In this document: positions 26,514 to 39,000 of the stretch, piece after piece
Layout of the letters: the number at the start of each line of letters is the position of its first letter
Position numbering within the stretch: the first letter of the stretch is position 1
Source of the DNA: Membranipora membranacea
Lineage: Eukaryota; Bryozoa; Gymnolaemata; Cheilostomatida; Membraniporidae
Reading direction: 5' to 3'
Length of the DNA: 64,000 nucleotides
Assembly (NCBI GenBank): GCA_914767715.1
Contig: OU612069.1
Coordinates: 17,107,387 to 17,171,386 of the forward strand
Program-made: the position numbers and the translations under genes
The notes under the pieces: model-generated
Told to the model about the DNA's origin: nothing
What the model saw: only the letters and a program-made list of their open reading frames with translations
Database searches by the model: none

Positions 26514-26569
26514 TTTATTGATAAAGAAAAAAGAAAAGGTTATGAAAATTACTCTGAAATGAATTTATT
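26514..26569 (-). terminator. Candidate polyadenylation signals of the MULE-Ulp1 gene
   Basis: AATAAA occurs on the minus strand at 26564-26569, 23 bases past the TAA, and again at 26514-26519. Either could direct cleavage. The first is close to the stop codon, so the second may be the better candidate. Confidence 0.4.
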
Positions 26570-26591
26570 AAAATTTTAGCATTCTTATGTT

Positions 26592-27028
26592 TTAGAAAAA
26601 AACACCACAATCTAGCAGTGAGTGTAAATCATCACACATTTCCTCGTACAGTGTGCCTGTAGGGTCAGGTAACCTTACAACATTATCAAGCACCACGGTA
26701 AATTTACTGATTTTATAATAATGTATAAAATATTTTAGAGCAGGTGAAATGAGATAGAGTGAATTGTAGGCTTTAGTGGCCATACCAAATTTCTCGTAGT
26801 CACTGGACTTTATTTGTATAAAAGCACTAGTTGACGTATTTACTTTCTTCCACCAGATGTTGCTGTGGTCATTGAGGAACACGTACAACGAGGCCTCCTC
26901 TTGAATGTTAAGAACAAGCTCACCATCCTGTGTCTTTCCTCCTTTTAATTCATCCAAAGGGTCGATGATCCTGTTTGACCTCATTCTCAACCAATCTATT
27001 GCTTCATGCCTGTTGACACTTTCACTGG
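26592..27028 (-). other. Exon 27: unrecognised C-terminal region
   Basis: This last and largest exon encodes 145 codons including TAA (residues about 1066-1210). It is open throughout, with WLRMRSNRIIDPLDELKGG near the start and LPDPTGTLYEEMCDDLHSLL near the end. I do not recognise a domain. The composition is mixed and looks globular, without low-complexity stretches or membrane segments. Confidence 0.7.
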
Positions 27029-30000
27029 CTAAAACAGAATTTGCAAAAATTGTATTGGTAATCACTTCAGCGTGTTTTTATGTAAATACCAACAGAGTTG
27101 TCTGTATCCATATGCATCAAATTTGCTGGGTATCTTTCTTGCTTGTCTTGAAATAAACCATGACTAAAGTTGTTGCTTGATTCAATCTCGGAGGATTTCG
27201 CCAGGTGCAACACAAAACAGCTTATGGATCAAGTTAGACCATGTTTATATGTGCAAGTGTCAGGGGCAAAATTATATTTAAGACTGTTTGCCTTTATTAT
27301 TGTTAAAGTGCTGACCCTAACATAGTTTACCAAGTAAAACAAAAACGATGTAATTTAATGTAGCTAAGACTATTTGATACAACTATTACTTTCCAATGTT
27401 GCCAATGTAACCAATAGCATAGATATTAAAATTGGCAGCAAACAAACTTCATACACCCTTATTCCTTTTTACAACTCTTACCTCTCAGTAGTGAGTCTTT
27501 ATTTTCAACAGCTGCTGTTGTACTCATTTTCCTAAACACTGGTTCTTTTTCTGTTTCTGCTAGAATCACAAAATACAGGGATGATTTACATGATATGTTA
27601 AGAGTGTCTTACGCTCCACAACAAGCTTTTACTGACACCATGCTTAAGGCGCAATGAGCATCAAAGGTATGTGAGTTCTGTCCACTCTACATTGGGACTG
27701 ATACCAAGTAGAGTTTTCATATCCTAACAACTGCTAACGATGTTTTATTATTCCATTGATTGACATGTTAGAATTATTGGAGTAAGATGCGAAGACAATA
27801 GGGTAAATATTCCATGTTGACTGTTGAGATTTCATATACAACCTTGTTAAATTCCAGATAAAGATGCATTACATGATAAGCTGCACAATGTACCAATCAC
27901 CTACATGTATATGTATATTGTAACACGAGAAGAAGGTCTATTGACAACATTATGTTGCAGCTGTCATGGAGGATATTCGATACTCACAACTGGTAGGAAG
28001 ACATTGCTATTGCAAAATTACACATAAATCTCAAGATGTGTATTGTGAGGGTTACTATTGGTTTTCTTTTTCTGCTATAGCTGAGTTAGAGGAACCAACT
28101 GGTACCACTTGGGATATCTAGGCATTCTAATATCACACACTCGGATATAAGCATTTTATATCAGAATTTCACCATAATGTAATTAATTTCAGTGGATCCC
28201 CACATGTACACATTCTTTTTATCTTAGGAAATCCATGCTTAGTGACGATTGTCAACTTACTGTTGTGGTTCATCAGTTTGTGTTTGATGTGTTGCCGAAA
28301 CAAAGTCACTGAGTCACTAATTGGAATACCATATACTCCGCTTGGTTCCCGGTCTGTATACTGCTCAGCAATCTAGAAAAATTAAGTAAGTTTTATCAAT
28401 ATATACAGCTAACAGGCCTCATCATATAAAACATTGAGAAACTATGCATATATAATAGTAGATATTAGCTAGGCTATTTTGAGGGTTAGCTAGAACCAGT
28501 GTTTGATACCTAAGGTTTGGGTCTATATAGAGTATTAAGGCACAGGCCTGCTTGCTGTCACTTTCACTGGTTGAAGTGTGTGCAAAAGTGCAATATTTCC
28601 CTCTCTGCATAGTAACACCTCTATTTTTTCTTACCTCAATGATTAACAAGATAGCTGGGGGTTCCCCTATAGGAGGGGGGCGACTAATACGCCGTTTCCT
28701 GGTTAACCCCCAATAAGTTAGAAATAAACATTTAAGTAAGTACAGTAAGTTGCTGGAGAACAGCATGGGCAGGGCAAGAACTTTATAGGAGGAAATTCGG
28801 CCTCGATACTTTAGAAAAGGCTGAAAATTTAGCACCAACCACACATGCACCCAAGTCACCTTTCACACACTGATAAATATAGTAACAAAAGGTAGTATTT
28901 TAGGGCGGGAGGGTGGGAATTGTGAAAAGACGACTTGTCACTTCAGTTGTCTAGAATGAATGGGATGAGAAAAACCCGCGAACTGAGGAGATAAGTAAAT
29001 TTGCATAAACTCGCTAAAAGGTGTGCCGCGGTACAGAATAATGCTTAAGGTAAGATAAGATAACTACAAAATAAGAGGCTCAGTGGCCAGGGTAAGCTAG
29101 TAAATTTTACCAGCTATAACACAGTACTGTGTTATTAAATAACTGAGCCTTGTCACATTGCTCAAGAAAAAATGAGTTTTTTAGGTGTGGAAAACTCTGC
29201 ATTTTTTCTTACCTCAATGATTAACAAGATAGGAGGGGGGCGACTAATACGCCGTTTCCTGGTTAACCCCCAATAAGTTAGAAATAAACATTTAAGTAAG
29301 TACAGTAAGTTGCTGGAGAACAGCATGGGCAGGGCAAGAACTTTATAGGAGGAGATTTGGCCTCGATACTTTAGAAAAGGCTGAAAATTTAGCACCAAAG
29401 GAGAGGAGTTTATAACGGAGCTCCCTTTCGCCAAATACACAGCCCAGTAAAGTATCTGTATCAGTTAAATGACAAGAGGTTTTATCCTTTGACCAATGCA
29501 CATCTTCGAACAGAAGGGCATGGGAGCTAGCTGTGGTGCAAAACTCTGATGGTCGAAGAAACCAATAAAAAGCTACTGCCATCATGCAGCGAAATTGGCA
29601 CGCAACTCTAGGAACTCTGCCTTCTTTTGTCATGAACAAGGACCAACTCATATTATTTCCATGCGTCTCTTGGTTTTCAGATAGCATTGTGTCAATCACC
29701 TTTATCACATGAAGCCCACATGATGTACCGTCTAACTGTTTCACAGTATCAAGAGTTTTGAATTGCCACTGCTGAAAAAGACCATGTCTTTTACTCCACT
29801 CTCTACAAGGTACAGGAAATTCATTGAAATAAAACATAGATTATGAATATGAACATGAATGACAATATAATAATGTGAGGAACAGAGTTGAATGTGGCAG
29901 TCTATTGGAAATTTCTGAAAAGTTGGTGCACAAAACATTCATGCTCCACGTTTTTGGGCTCAAATTCATGGATATATCTAAAAGTTTTGCAATTAAGCTG

Positions 30001-33000
30001 AATGATCCAAATAATTTATGCACTGTTGGTCACATTCTGGAAATCTCAACACTTTTATAACTATCTGTGTCTTACAGTTACAACCATATTCAACCCCTCA
30101 CATATCAATTTAAATTATCTACAGTGTTTAACAACCATCAAACGATATATCAGTAATGTGAGGCTGGGAAAAAAAGGATAAGTAATGCATGCGTATATAA
30201 TGTAATGCTTTTGAGTTTTGAGGCAAATTAGATTTGGCTTCGATCTGTTGAAACTAAATTAGAAGGCCTACTACAAATACTCTTTGAGTTAAATTATGTA
30301 AAAATCGTGAGTTTCTGTTCCAAATTCCAAGGCCACTATACCTCTTTGTCAACTAACTATGTTATTTTCCTGTTACTGCATTTGCGACTGGGTTTTTAAT
30401 TAACAATTGACATACTCTTTTAGATTTTGTGGGGATGATGAAGTCTTTAGCGAGTCCGCAATAAATACTGTACGATTTGCCACGTCCATTATCTACAAAA
30501 AGGATCAGGTAAATAGCTACATGTTTTCGCATTTGATGCCAACATTATACACTAAGCATGTGTCGTGAGGTGATTGACATTGCAATTCCACAAACAACCA
30601 GTGCACTTGCTGTTCACTGTGAGGCAATCTGTTGATCAAATAGATGTGACTTGTGATCCCGTCTTGTGGTAATGCTACTTGATAGATTGGTAACAACACT
30701 TTTTTTGCCACAAAAATACTTATGCATGTGTTGTAGATGGTTTGGATGCTAAGTTAAGGCTGAAATCTACTGTACTGTATTATCTATTATGTATAAACAT
30801 AAACTTACTCCTAAATAGAAATGCTGAATGGCAGCAACATGCCTCGGCACTAGTACTGTGTGATACTGTGTGTACTGTTTGAAACCTTCTAGCATTTCAT
30901 TGACTTTGAGCGCCAATATCTAAAAAAAAGTGGATAAATTGTCTTACAATGAGTGCTATGAAATGATGTTTTTACCCATAGTATTCAAAGGCCCTACACA
31001 TTCCCTTAGTTCAGCAAATTATACAGTGTTCTACATGCATAGATTTCATTGCAGAATCTCAGTGAGCTCATTGGCACAAAAGTAATATAAGAGAGTCCTA
31101 TACTGCTCTAAAACTTACCTTGTCGTCTGTCGCTGTTATTATACTGAGACTGGCATCAATGATCTGTAAAAGGGTAAGATAATTTGATGTCCAATCTCTT
31201 TTTTTGATTGTAGAATTATAACTTATGTTACCTGGATATCTCAGGAAAGGAAATATTTTAAGGACTACAGCTTAAACTACTGCTGCCACTCAGGCAAATT
31301 TGAGCTCTTTGAATTCTGTAGAGCTCCAAGATAATCAATTGAGCCTTTACTCTCAGAATTGTCACCCGATGGGCAAATAATTTGCATTAACTGATCTTCA
31401 AAATCAGGGTATGAAATAAACGCACTAGGTGATGATTGTCCACTAGTGATACGTACGCTAGCATGTTTTGCCCATTAGGTGACAATGCTGAGATTGTAGC
31501 CTTTTAGTATTAATTTTGCACTATACAGAATTAGAAAGCACACATTTGCCTGTGTGGCAGCAGTGGTTTAAGCGGAAAATTGGAAAATTCTCAATTGAGA
31601 TAGGGTTTTTTTATTTCTGAATTGGTTCTATCGGACACTTTAAGTAAAAAGATTTGAGAAATCTGAAGGTATCTAAAGCCTAAATGCTGCTCAATTTTGG
31701 CCAATTATCTCATGACAAAGTTTCAGCGTTATGCTAAGAATCTTGCCCGAGAAGGGCAGGCTTGGGTTCATCAGCCTCTGGACTTAAGCTATTTGACAAA
31801 TCTATTCTTTTAAGTTTCAGTGGAACTATGGTGTCGATGTTATAAGACTTTTTAATTTGATAAATTAAAAAGTCTTTCATAAAAACTTGACAGATGGCTT
31901 TATTGTGGGACTCCTGAAAAAGCTATTTTGTCATAATTTTCAATTGCCTCCTAGTATAGACTATTGCAACAAAGAAGACAGCACTCGCACAGAAGCTCTG
32001 AAAATAGTCTACTGAATATAATAAATTGTAAATGATACAATCAATATTTTTATCATACGAGAACTTTATTGGAATTCAAACTCCACTAACTTGCTAAATG
32101 GGATGTCCCCCTGGTGTGAGTTGCCACAAACGTTGATTTGCAGCAGTAATTTACCTGAATTTCAAGAGTGTAAAATCACCATTGTTTGGTTCATTTGGAA
32201 AGAGCAATTCTCGGTCGGGATTTCTATCTGATACCCTGAATATGTTTATCTTGTAGGGTAGTGTATGTGATTGAGAATAATGTGATGGGATATTCCACTG
32301 CACTACTATGCTATAGATGCAGTTGTACTTACAGTGTCAGTTATAAGCTCCTGGGAGCATAGTGTATCAATGTCAGACTGATATATGCTGATTCCGTTTA
32401 TTCGAGTCAAAATAGGTGAGGTTATAACTCTGCTTGTGGTAGCTGAATCCTGCAGTCACAAAAACACAAAAAAATTACTGTAGCTTATGATTCTTCGAGT
32501 AGTGACCTTATGACTGCATCCCCCTCCAGGTTATCAAGGGCTCAATTACTTGATTGGCTCAGCTCTGTTACTGTATTACTATAGAAACCACTATAATACA
32601 TAATTACACTTTCACATATATCAGAGAGATAGTTCTCATACCTATGTGGGGGCGATCAAAAGTAGTTTATCATACAAAGTCAAAACCATTTAAAAGGCTA
32701 GCATTCTTACCCATCAAATACTTGTTAATATAACAGATATTTGCTCATTCAATATATTTAAGTTCAAACATTTGGTCCAGTCAGGACAAGGAAATCACCG
32801 CTTAGAGGATAAATTCTCCTTAAAAGTGACAACCTATGTACTATGATGGTGTGCAAGCGCCCTACCCAGGTGTTAGAATTCACTTTCTTTTAAGAGGGAT
32901 AGTGCGTATAGGGATGATTTTACATTGTCCTAACATCTGTCAGTTGAAAATTTATATCAAATTGGTTTCTATTGCGATGCTCACCATACTTATTCTCTTC

Positions 33001-36000
33001 AGCGATTGAAAGAACCTCCCTTAAGTATGGATCAAGACAAATGCAATACCACCATTAATACACTCTTGTTGCAGGAAACTATTAGAATAGAGATGAGTTG
33101 GAAGAGGATGAGAGAGAAGGCTGCAATATGGTAACTATATAAATATCTATATTCCCTATTTCTAACACATTGGGAGTCCAGAGTGATCTAATGGTTACAG
33201 TTATGGACATGCGATCTTTGTGGATCAGGTTCAATTCCTGGCACTGGTAGTTATTCCTGATTTGGTGCTGGTACACAGCTCTTCTTAGCCAGGTCCTTAC
33301 AGAATGGGATTAAAAGCACATGCAGTAAAAAGAACACATAGGCGTCTTTGATATAAAGGGTAGCGGGGTTTTGGCAGGTTTGGGCATAGGGCGCGACAAG
33401 AGTATTATTGATCCATGTAATCAAGAGAGGATAACTCTTCCTGCTTTAAAGACGATTAATGCATTGAATTATTTGTGGTTCTTACCATGATGATTCGCTT
33501 CATGCCTTTTCTGATATCCATAATGTTTTGTTCTTGTAGGGAATATCCCACCTTTTCCGGTAGGCCTTTCTCAGACTTGCAATAATCCATGCAATACTGT
33601 TTATAAAAAAATACCACTGTTGTGTTAAAAACAAGTTTTGCTCATAATATACATGGACATATATATTCCTGCTCTCCTCTAGTATAGATATATATATGTG
33701 TATATATATATATATATAACCAGAAGAGTACAAGAATTTCAGGAGGAAAAGTTTGCCGTTTTGCACAGGCTTGGAATTTATAGCTAGCCAACATTTACTC
33801 AACCTGTAGTCAAACTAAACTCTAGCTAATGTCCGCTGATACACATTCATTGGTGAATAAAGTAGGATTTGTTGAATGGAATGGGCTGAGTGGGGTGGAA
33901 TTGCAATCCAATATCAGGCCATCAGTGCCACGGCGGTGATTGACTCAAATCCCATTGGCATTCTTGCTTGGTTGTTCAAATCCCTAGTACCATTTGGCTA
34001 TCAAATGCCAGTATTGAACAAAACATAAGGCTATTCCATATACATGAAAGATAATCTATACACATACATGATGGCGGATAGGCTGATCAATTTTCAGATA
34101 TTTTTAAAATTAAGTAAAAAAGTTAAGTTACAATTAGTACATGGCGTAAATGTTCGTAAGGAAACTGAGCTACTTCCAATTTGGCTACTACAGTTGCATC
34201 AGAACATGAGGTGCCAAAACTGCAGTTTAAATGTCTTAAATCTTTTCAAGACTATCATACCGCTAAGGTGTTGCGACTAATATACTTATGTGTATATATC
34301 CCTTCAAATTACAAAGCCTGGAATATTTATATTTTAAAAAACAGGAAAATTTTATTTGGTCAGCAGAGACCTGGTAGGTAACGTCCAGTCAACTTGTCCA
34401 TATTTGATGTCTGAATGAACCATAACTTTCATTTATCAAACAAAAGTTATACTGAAATTGCAAATAAATACATACCTGGACTATGTATATGCCTGAAGCG
34501 TTATTATCAAGCTGTGTGGCACCCGGGATCTGCCTTGTGACAGTGAATCCCCCAAATTTTACATCATCCAACAGCAATTGCCTAGAAAAGATGTAGTAAT
34601 GCACATAGATGCAATGGAAGTCATTACAAAATCATACTCCAAACCTTGAAGTTGTTCTACAGTATGAAAATATTTCAATTCTGAATGGTATTGGGTAACT
34701 CTGTTGAATCTTCATCACTCAGTGCTGTTTTGAGTTCGGACTGTGATAAATATATTAACTTACCTTTTCACATTACCCAGTGATCCATCGTTATCTCTTG
34801 GGTGTAGGTAGTAGACCATACAAGCTCGTACATCGATCACCTAAGATAAAATTTAAACTTTGTTGTATTTTAAGTCCTAGTTGAGGATCTTTTAGTAATA
34901 CTAAAACACTTAACTTAGCTAATAGTCAGAAAACTCAGGTAAACTGCAATATTTTATCAAATATTTTCCTTCCTCCCCCTCCTCCTCTTCAACCCTAAGT
35001 GCTGCTGTTTGTTGCTATACTGTCCATAACGTCTTAATCAATTCTCAATTCCAATTGAGAAGTAGTAAAGCAACTTACCAGTAAGTGATAGGAGCCTTTA
35101 GAGGAGTCGTACCTTGGCACAAATAAGACATCTTCACCAGTACTCAATGATACAGGAGAGTCCACAGCAACACACTTAAACATGAAGAAATGGTTATAAC
35201 AATTTCTTATATTTAACTCATGTGTTGCTCAAATTTTATATCAAATGTGGTTTCAGTAAATAAGTTGATATACTACAAACATGCAAGCACAGGAAAATCC
35301 TTTTCTCCAATCAGATCTGTAAAATACATCGATGTTTATTGCAGGAGCAGTCTTTTTGCACTGCGCACTTTAAACAATCTGTGAAATTGGTGTCTTGCCT
35401 GATCTTATTTCAATTTCCAAAAACTTAACGTGATATATCGCCTTTTCAGTTTCTCAGGAACTACTTGTCCCATCTCAAAAATTTTTTCACTGACACATTG
35501 GCAGAAGTCTGACTTAAGTTTAATATCGCAATTTTTTTTAAACTAAAATACATTGAAAACATATAGGCAGCAATGGGCAAAATGATGCAGTAAATTACGT
35601 TATGCAAAAGCGTGATGAAAATCTATGCAGTATTACATGCAAAGCACATTGTGTACAACAATGGATCACCGTTATTTGGGTTGCATGTATTGAGGGGTCA
35701 GAAATGGCCCTTTAACTATTGCAAAAATCAATTTCAAGTCTCGAAGACAGGAGGCCTAAAATCATAAGGTTGCACTAAAATGTGACTCCTCCAGTAAGTG
35801 CCACGCCTCCTCTTTATGGTGAAAGCATAAACTAATCAAATACCTCAAATACAAGGCACAGAGGGCTCAATTTAAAAAGGGTACTTTTTGCCCCAAAATG
35901 AACTTCCAGAGGTCACTGCAACTCAAATATTTGGGAGGTTTCAACTGTGAAAATAACTATAAGACATGATCACCAATACAATATTAAAAAAGTGTTAAAA

Positions 36001-39000
36001 AGCGATATATCACGTTAAATACAATGACTTGAGTAGGTGTGATGTATCAACATTACAAAAATTGCTCTGTTAAATTTAAAGCATGTGTTAGGTTCAAAGT
36101 TATGAAGATATCCAAGTCTAGTTACGCCTACCTTTTTGGTGTAGCCTGTTTTAGTTCTGTCAAGGGTAAGGTTAATGCAACTCTCTACAACCTGTAAAGA
36201 TCACAATATTCAATTGATCCCTAGCTTAATCTCAAAACAAAACTGTACTTACACCTGACCTCAACTTATACCTGTCTTAAACAGTCAAATTGAGCCAAAA
36301 TACCTCAACGGAAAAGATTTTTTATTTCCTATCTGACACATTGAGTTCATTTTTCTTACAAAACCAATACAACCAGATAAACCAAACTGCTCTAGGCAAT
36401 CTGAAATGTAGTCACTGCCTTGGTTGTAGTATATAACAAAAATGGTCAACATCATCTTAAGAAAAAATATTAGGCTGAGCCCTCCAGACTCTTTCCCCCT
36501 TTCCCATTTTCAGCATATGGTCTTGGAACTAAATCATAGGGTTGACTATATGATCAATTTCGTCTCAAGGTATAAGCCAATTTGAGCTGTCCTGTGTCAA
36601 GTTTTGAAGCATCTAGCACGAGACATCATCTGATGATTTTAATTTTCTACATTTTAATTTATATTGTTCTATTTAACTTTCCATAAGTTGTTAATGCCAA
36701 CTTCTCAAATTCCCAAAAGAAGCTTACATGGATAAAGTCCTCAGAAAAATTTTAAATAAATCAACCTCGCAAATTATCAAATAATGAAAAAGTTGTTTGA
36801 TTTATATTCTGTTGATATTTTATACTTGTGGGGTAATGAGCATCAGTAACACTTCATATACATAATATCCAAATAGAAAATGCAATAAAAAACTTACTGC
36901 CGGGGAAATCTCTTTGTACGGATCATCTATGGAGTCAAGATCTGACTGGAGGATTGCACAGTTTTTTATAACTCCTATTGTCTCCTCGTCACCACCTGTA
37001 ACATCAGCAATAGTATTTTAGTGAACACTCAAAATTTGGATTCACAAAATATAAACTTTTATTCGTATTAAAATTTTTTTGTGATTTGTATTTTCTTATT
37101 CCATCAAATTGCCATGTGATGTGTGCTTTCAAGCCTCAGTTTTCACCTACGGCTTGTATTGCAATGGCAGCGACATTTTAGGAACTGTCAAAATACACAA
37201 GTATTAGGAATACTATGTCAATATTCATGCCAGAACCTGGTAAACCCGTTAGACGTGTTTATTTTGTTAAAAGTTGAGTACGTTTAGCAGCAAAATATAT
37301 CTTCAACTAAGTATAAGAGTTTACACCTACCTGCTTTTCCCTGAATTCTGTCCTTGTACTGAGCAGATGTGGTATACTCTTCAAGCTGTAAGGTAGCAGA
37401 TAAAAGGTTCTTCAAAATTCTATTTCAGCAAGAATTATTCTCTTCTCTGGCATCATTTTAATTTTTTATCATATGATTTTTTATCAAAGGAGTGTCTTTT
37501 CATTGATACATAACTCATTGATATATTGTTATTGATATACTTTTCATTGACATATTGTCAGCCTAGTAATAACATATTATTCATTGGTAGTCAGGCTTTA
37601 CCTTTGGCATCTTCGGCAGGAACCGCTGTGCCTTCTTGTCCTTTCTCCTAATGAATGGGCAAATCTTTTTCCTTGTGGCAGAGCCTGCAAATATAAAAAA
37701 AAATCCATGGTTTATGACACGTAAGTGTAGTGGAGCAAGAGAAACACACTAACTTGTTTTTTTGGGTCCCCAAAGATCTTTACTTCCTGAACATTCTTGA
37801 AGGCTGCAGTTTTCTCTGTTGCCTCTCAACTCTTCCTCTATGTATTGAAAAAAGCTGCGATTATCTCTTTTACTCAGTATTCCCTATTTTTCCTATTTCT
37901 CTATGAGGTACATTAAGTTATTTTTCATGATAGGTGCAGTAAAAACATTTTGAAAACGTCCACATGACTAATTCTTACTTGTGAATTTAGTAGTTTCCAT
38001 GCAGTCTTTGCTATCCATATTTGATGTCACTGCCTGGTCATTCTCAAGGGAGGCTGTCCCTGTCAAATACATACAACCATAATTATTTGCCAAATCTGTA
38101 TGAGCATGTAGTATTGATACGCAAAACACATATTATGAAATGCCGATGTCAACCCATGCTTCCAAATCCAATCAAAACTGTTTACTTACAAACTAGGCTG
38201 ATTTTTGACAGTTTTGATCAAAATTTGCTTACTAGGAGCACTGATGGCGGAGAAATTTACTGCTTGAGCAAGCAAAAATTAAAGTCAAATTTGAAATAAT
38301 ATAATGGTAACGTGAATGAGAATAATTAACAACCTTGTACATGCAGATCTAGTGTGTTGTATGATGTTTCAGGAAGGGTGTTGGTAGTTAGAGCCAGATG
38401 GATTAGATGTTTACACCAAGTTCCGTGGTACTGGGAGTCAGGACAGTCACAGGATACAGCCTCAAGGTTAGTAGTGTAAGATTTCTGGGACTGTTGGGTC
38501 TGCAATTTGCGCATAGCCTTTCTGATGAAGTTCCTCGGTCTACTGCAGAATATTGGCTTGACCTGATCATTGTACCGCTTGACACATGACATGCTCCCTC
38601 TTTGTGTAGCTTTGTACCTATTGGAACCAAAAAATGAGCCTTGTTGAAGAATTGCATGCATGGATCTCCGTCTATATTATACTATATTCTTGAGACATCA
38701 GCTTACAAGCGGATCATCTTTTTTACCTAGCATGGGATACAGGCCAAACAGTGGAGGTCTGTGTTTTTCACAATGGTAAATTGGTAAGTTGGGTGAGACA
38801 TGCCTTAAGCTCTCTCCTCATAGGCCTCCCCTCCGCGCTTGACATTATTTCATGATGAGAAATGATGTTGCGCGCTGCTTGTGGCCTTGCGCACATTATT
38901 GGTACTGGTTAGAGAGAGAATATACTTCCCGAGTGTTAGTGTTTAGCCTGCTTACCTTTTTTCCCTGTTTGGCAACAGATCTTTATGGATCCTCTTAACA

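Larger units (their letters stand above)
28261..32449 (-). other. Exons 20-25: Ulp1/SENP-like domain B, catalytic residues present
   Basis: Residues about 852-1039. The region begins GISIYQSDIDTLCSQELI, like the first helices of Ulp1 peptidases. His938 lies in AIQHFYLG, Asp955 in VFIADSLK, and Gln990 and Cys996 in VKQLDGTSCGLHVIK. The order His, Asp, Gln, Cys and their spacing match family C48. A residue after the His is Phe instead of the usual Trp. Exon 24 ends at a weak donor (29700), which joins HVIK to IAEQYTDREP; this fits the SENP fold better than reading through. The expected activity is cleavage of SUMO or a related modifier. Confidence 0.8.

Noticed and set aside
29343-29699. Reading exon 24 of the protease through to 29343 as one long exon
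   Set aside because: The join from 29700 to 28372 restores a normal Ulp1 C-terminus, and the read-through part resembles a recombinase fragment followed by repeat.
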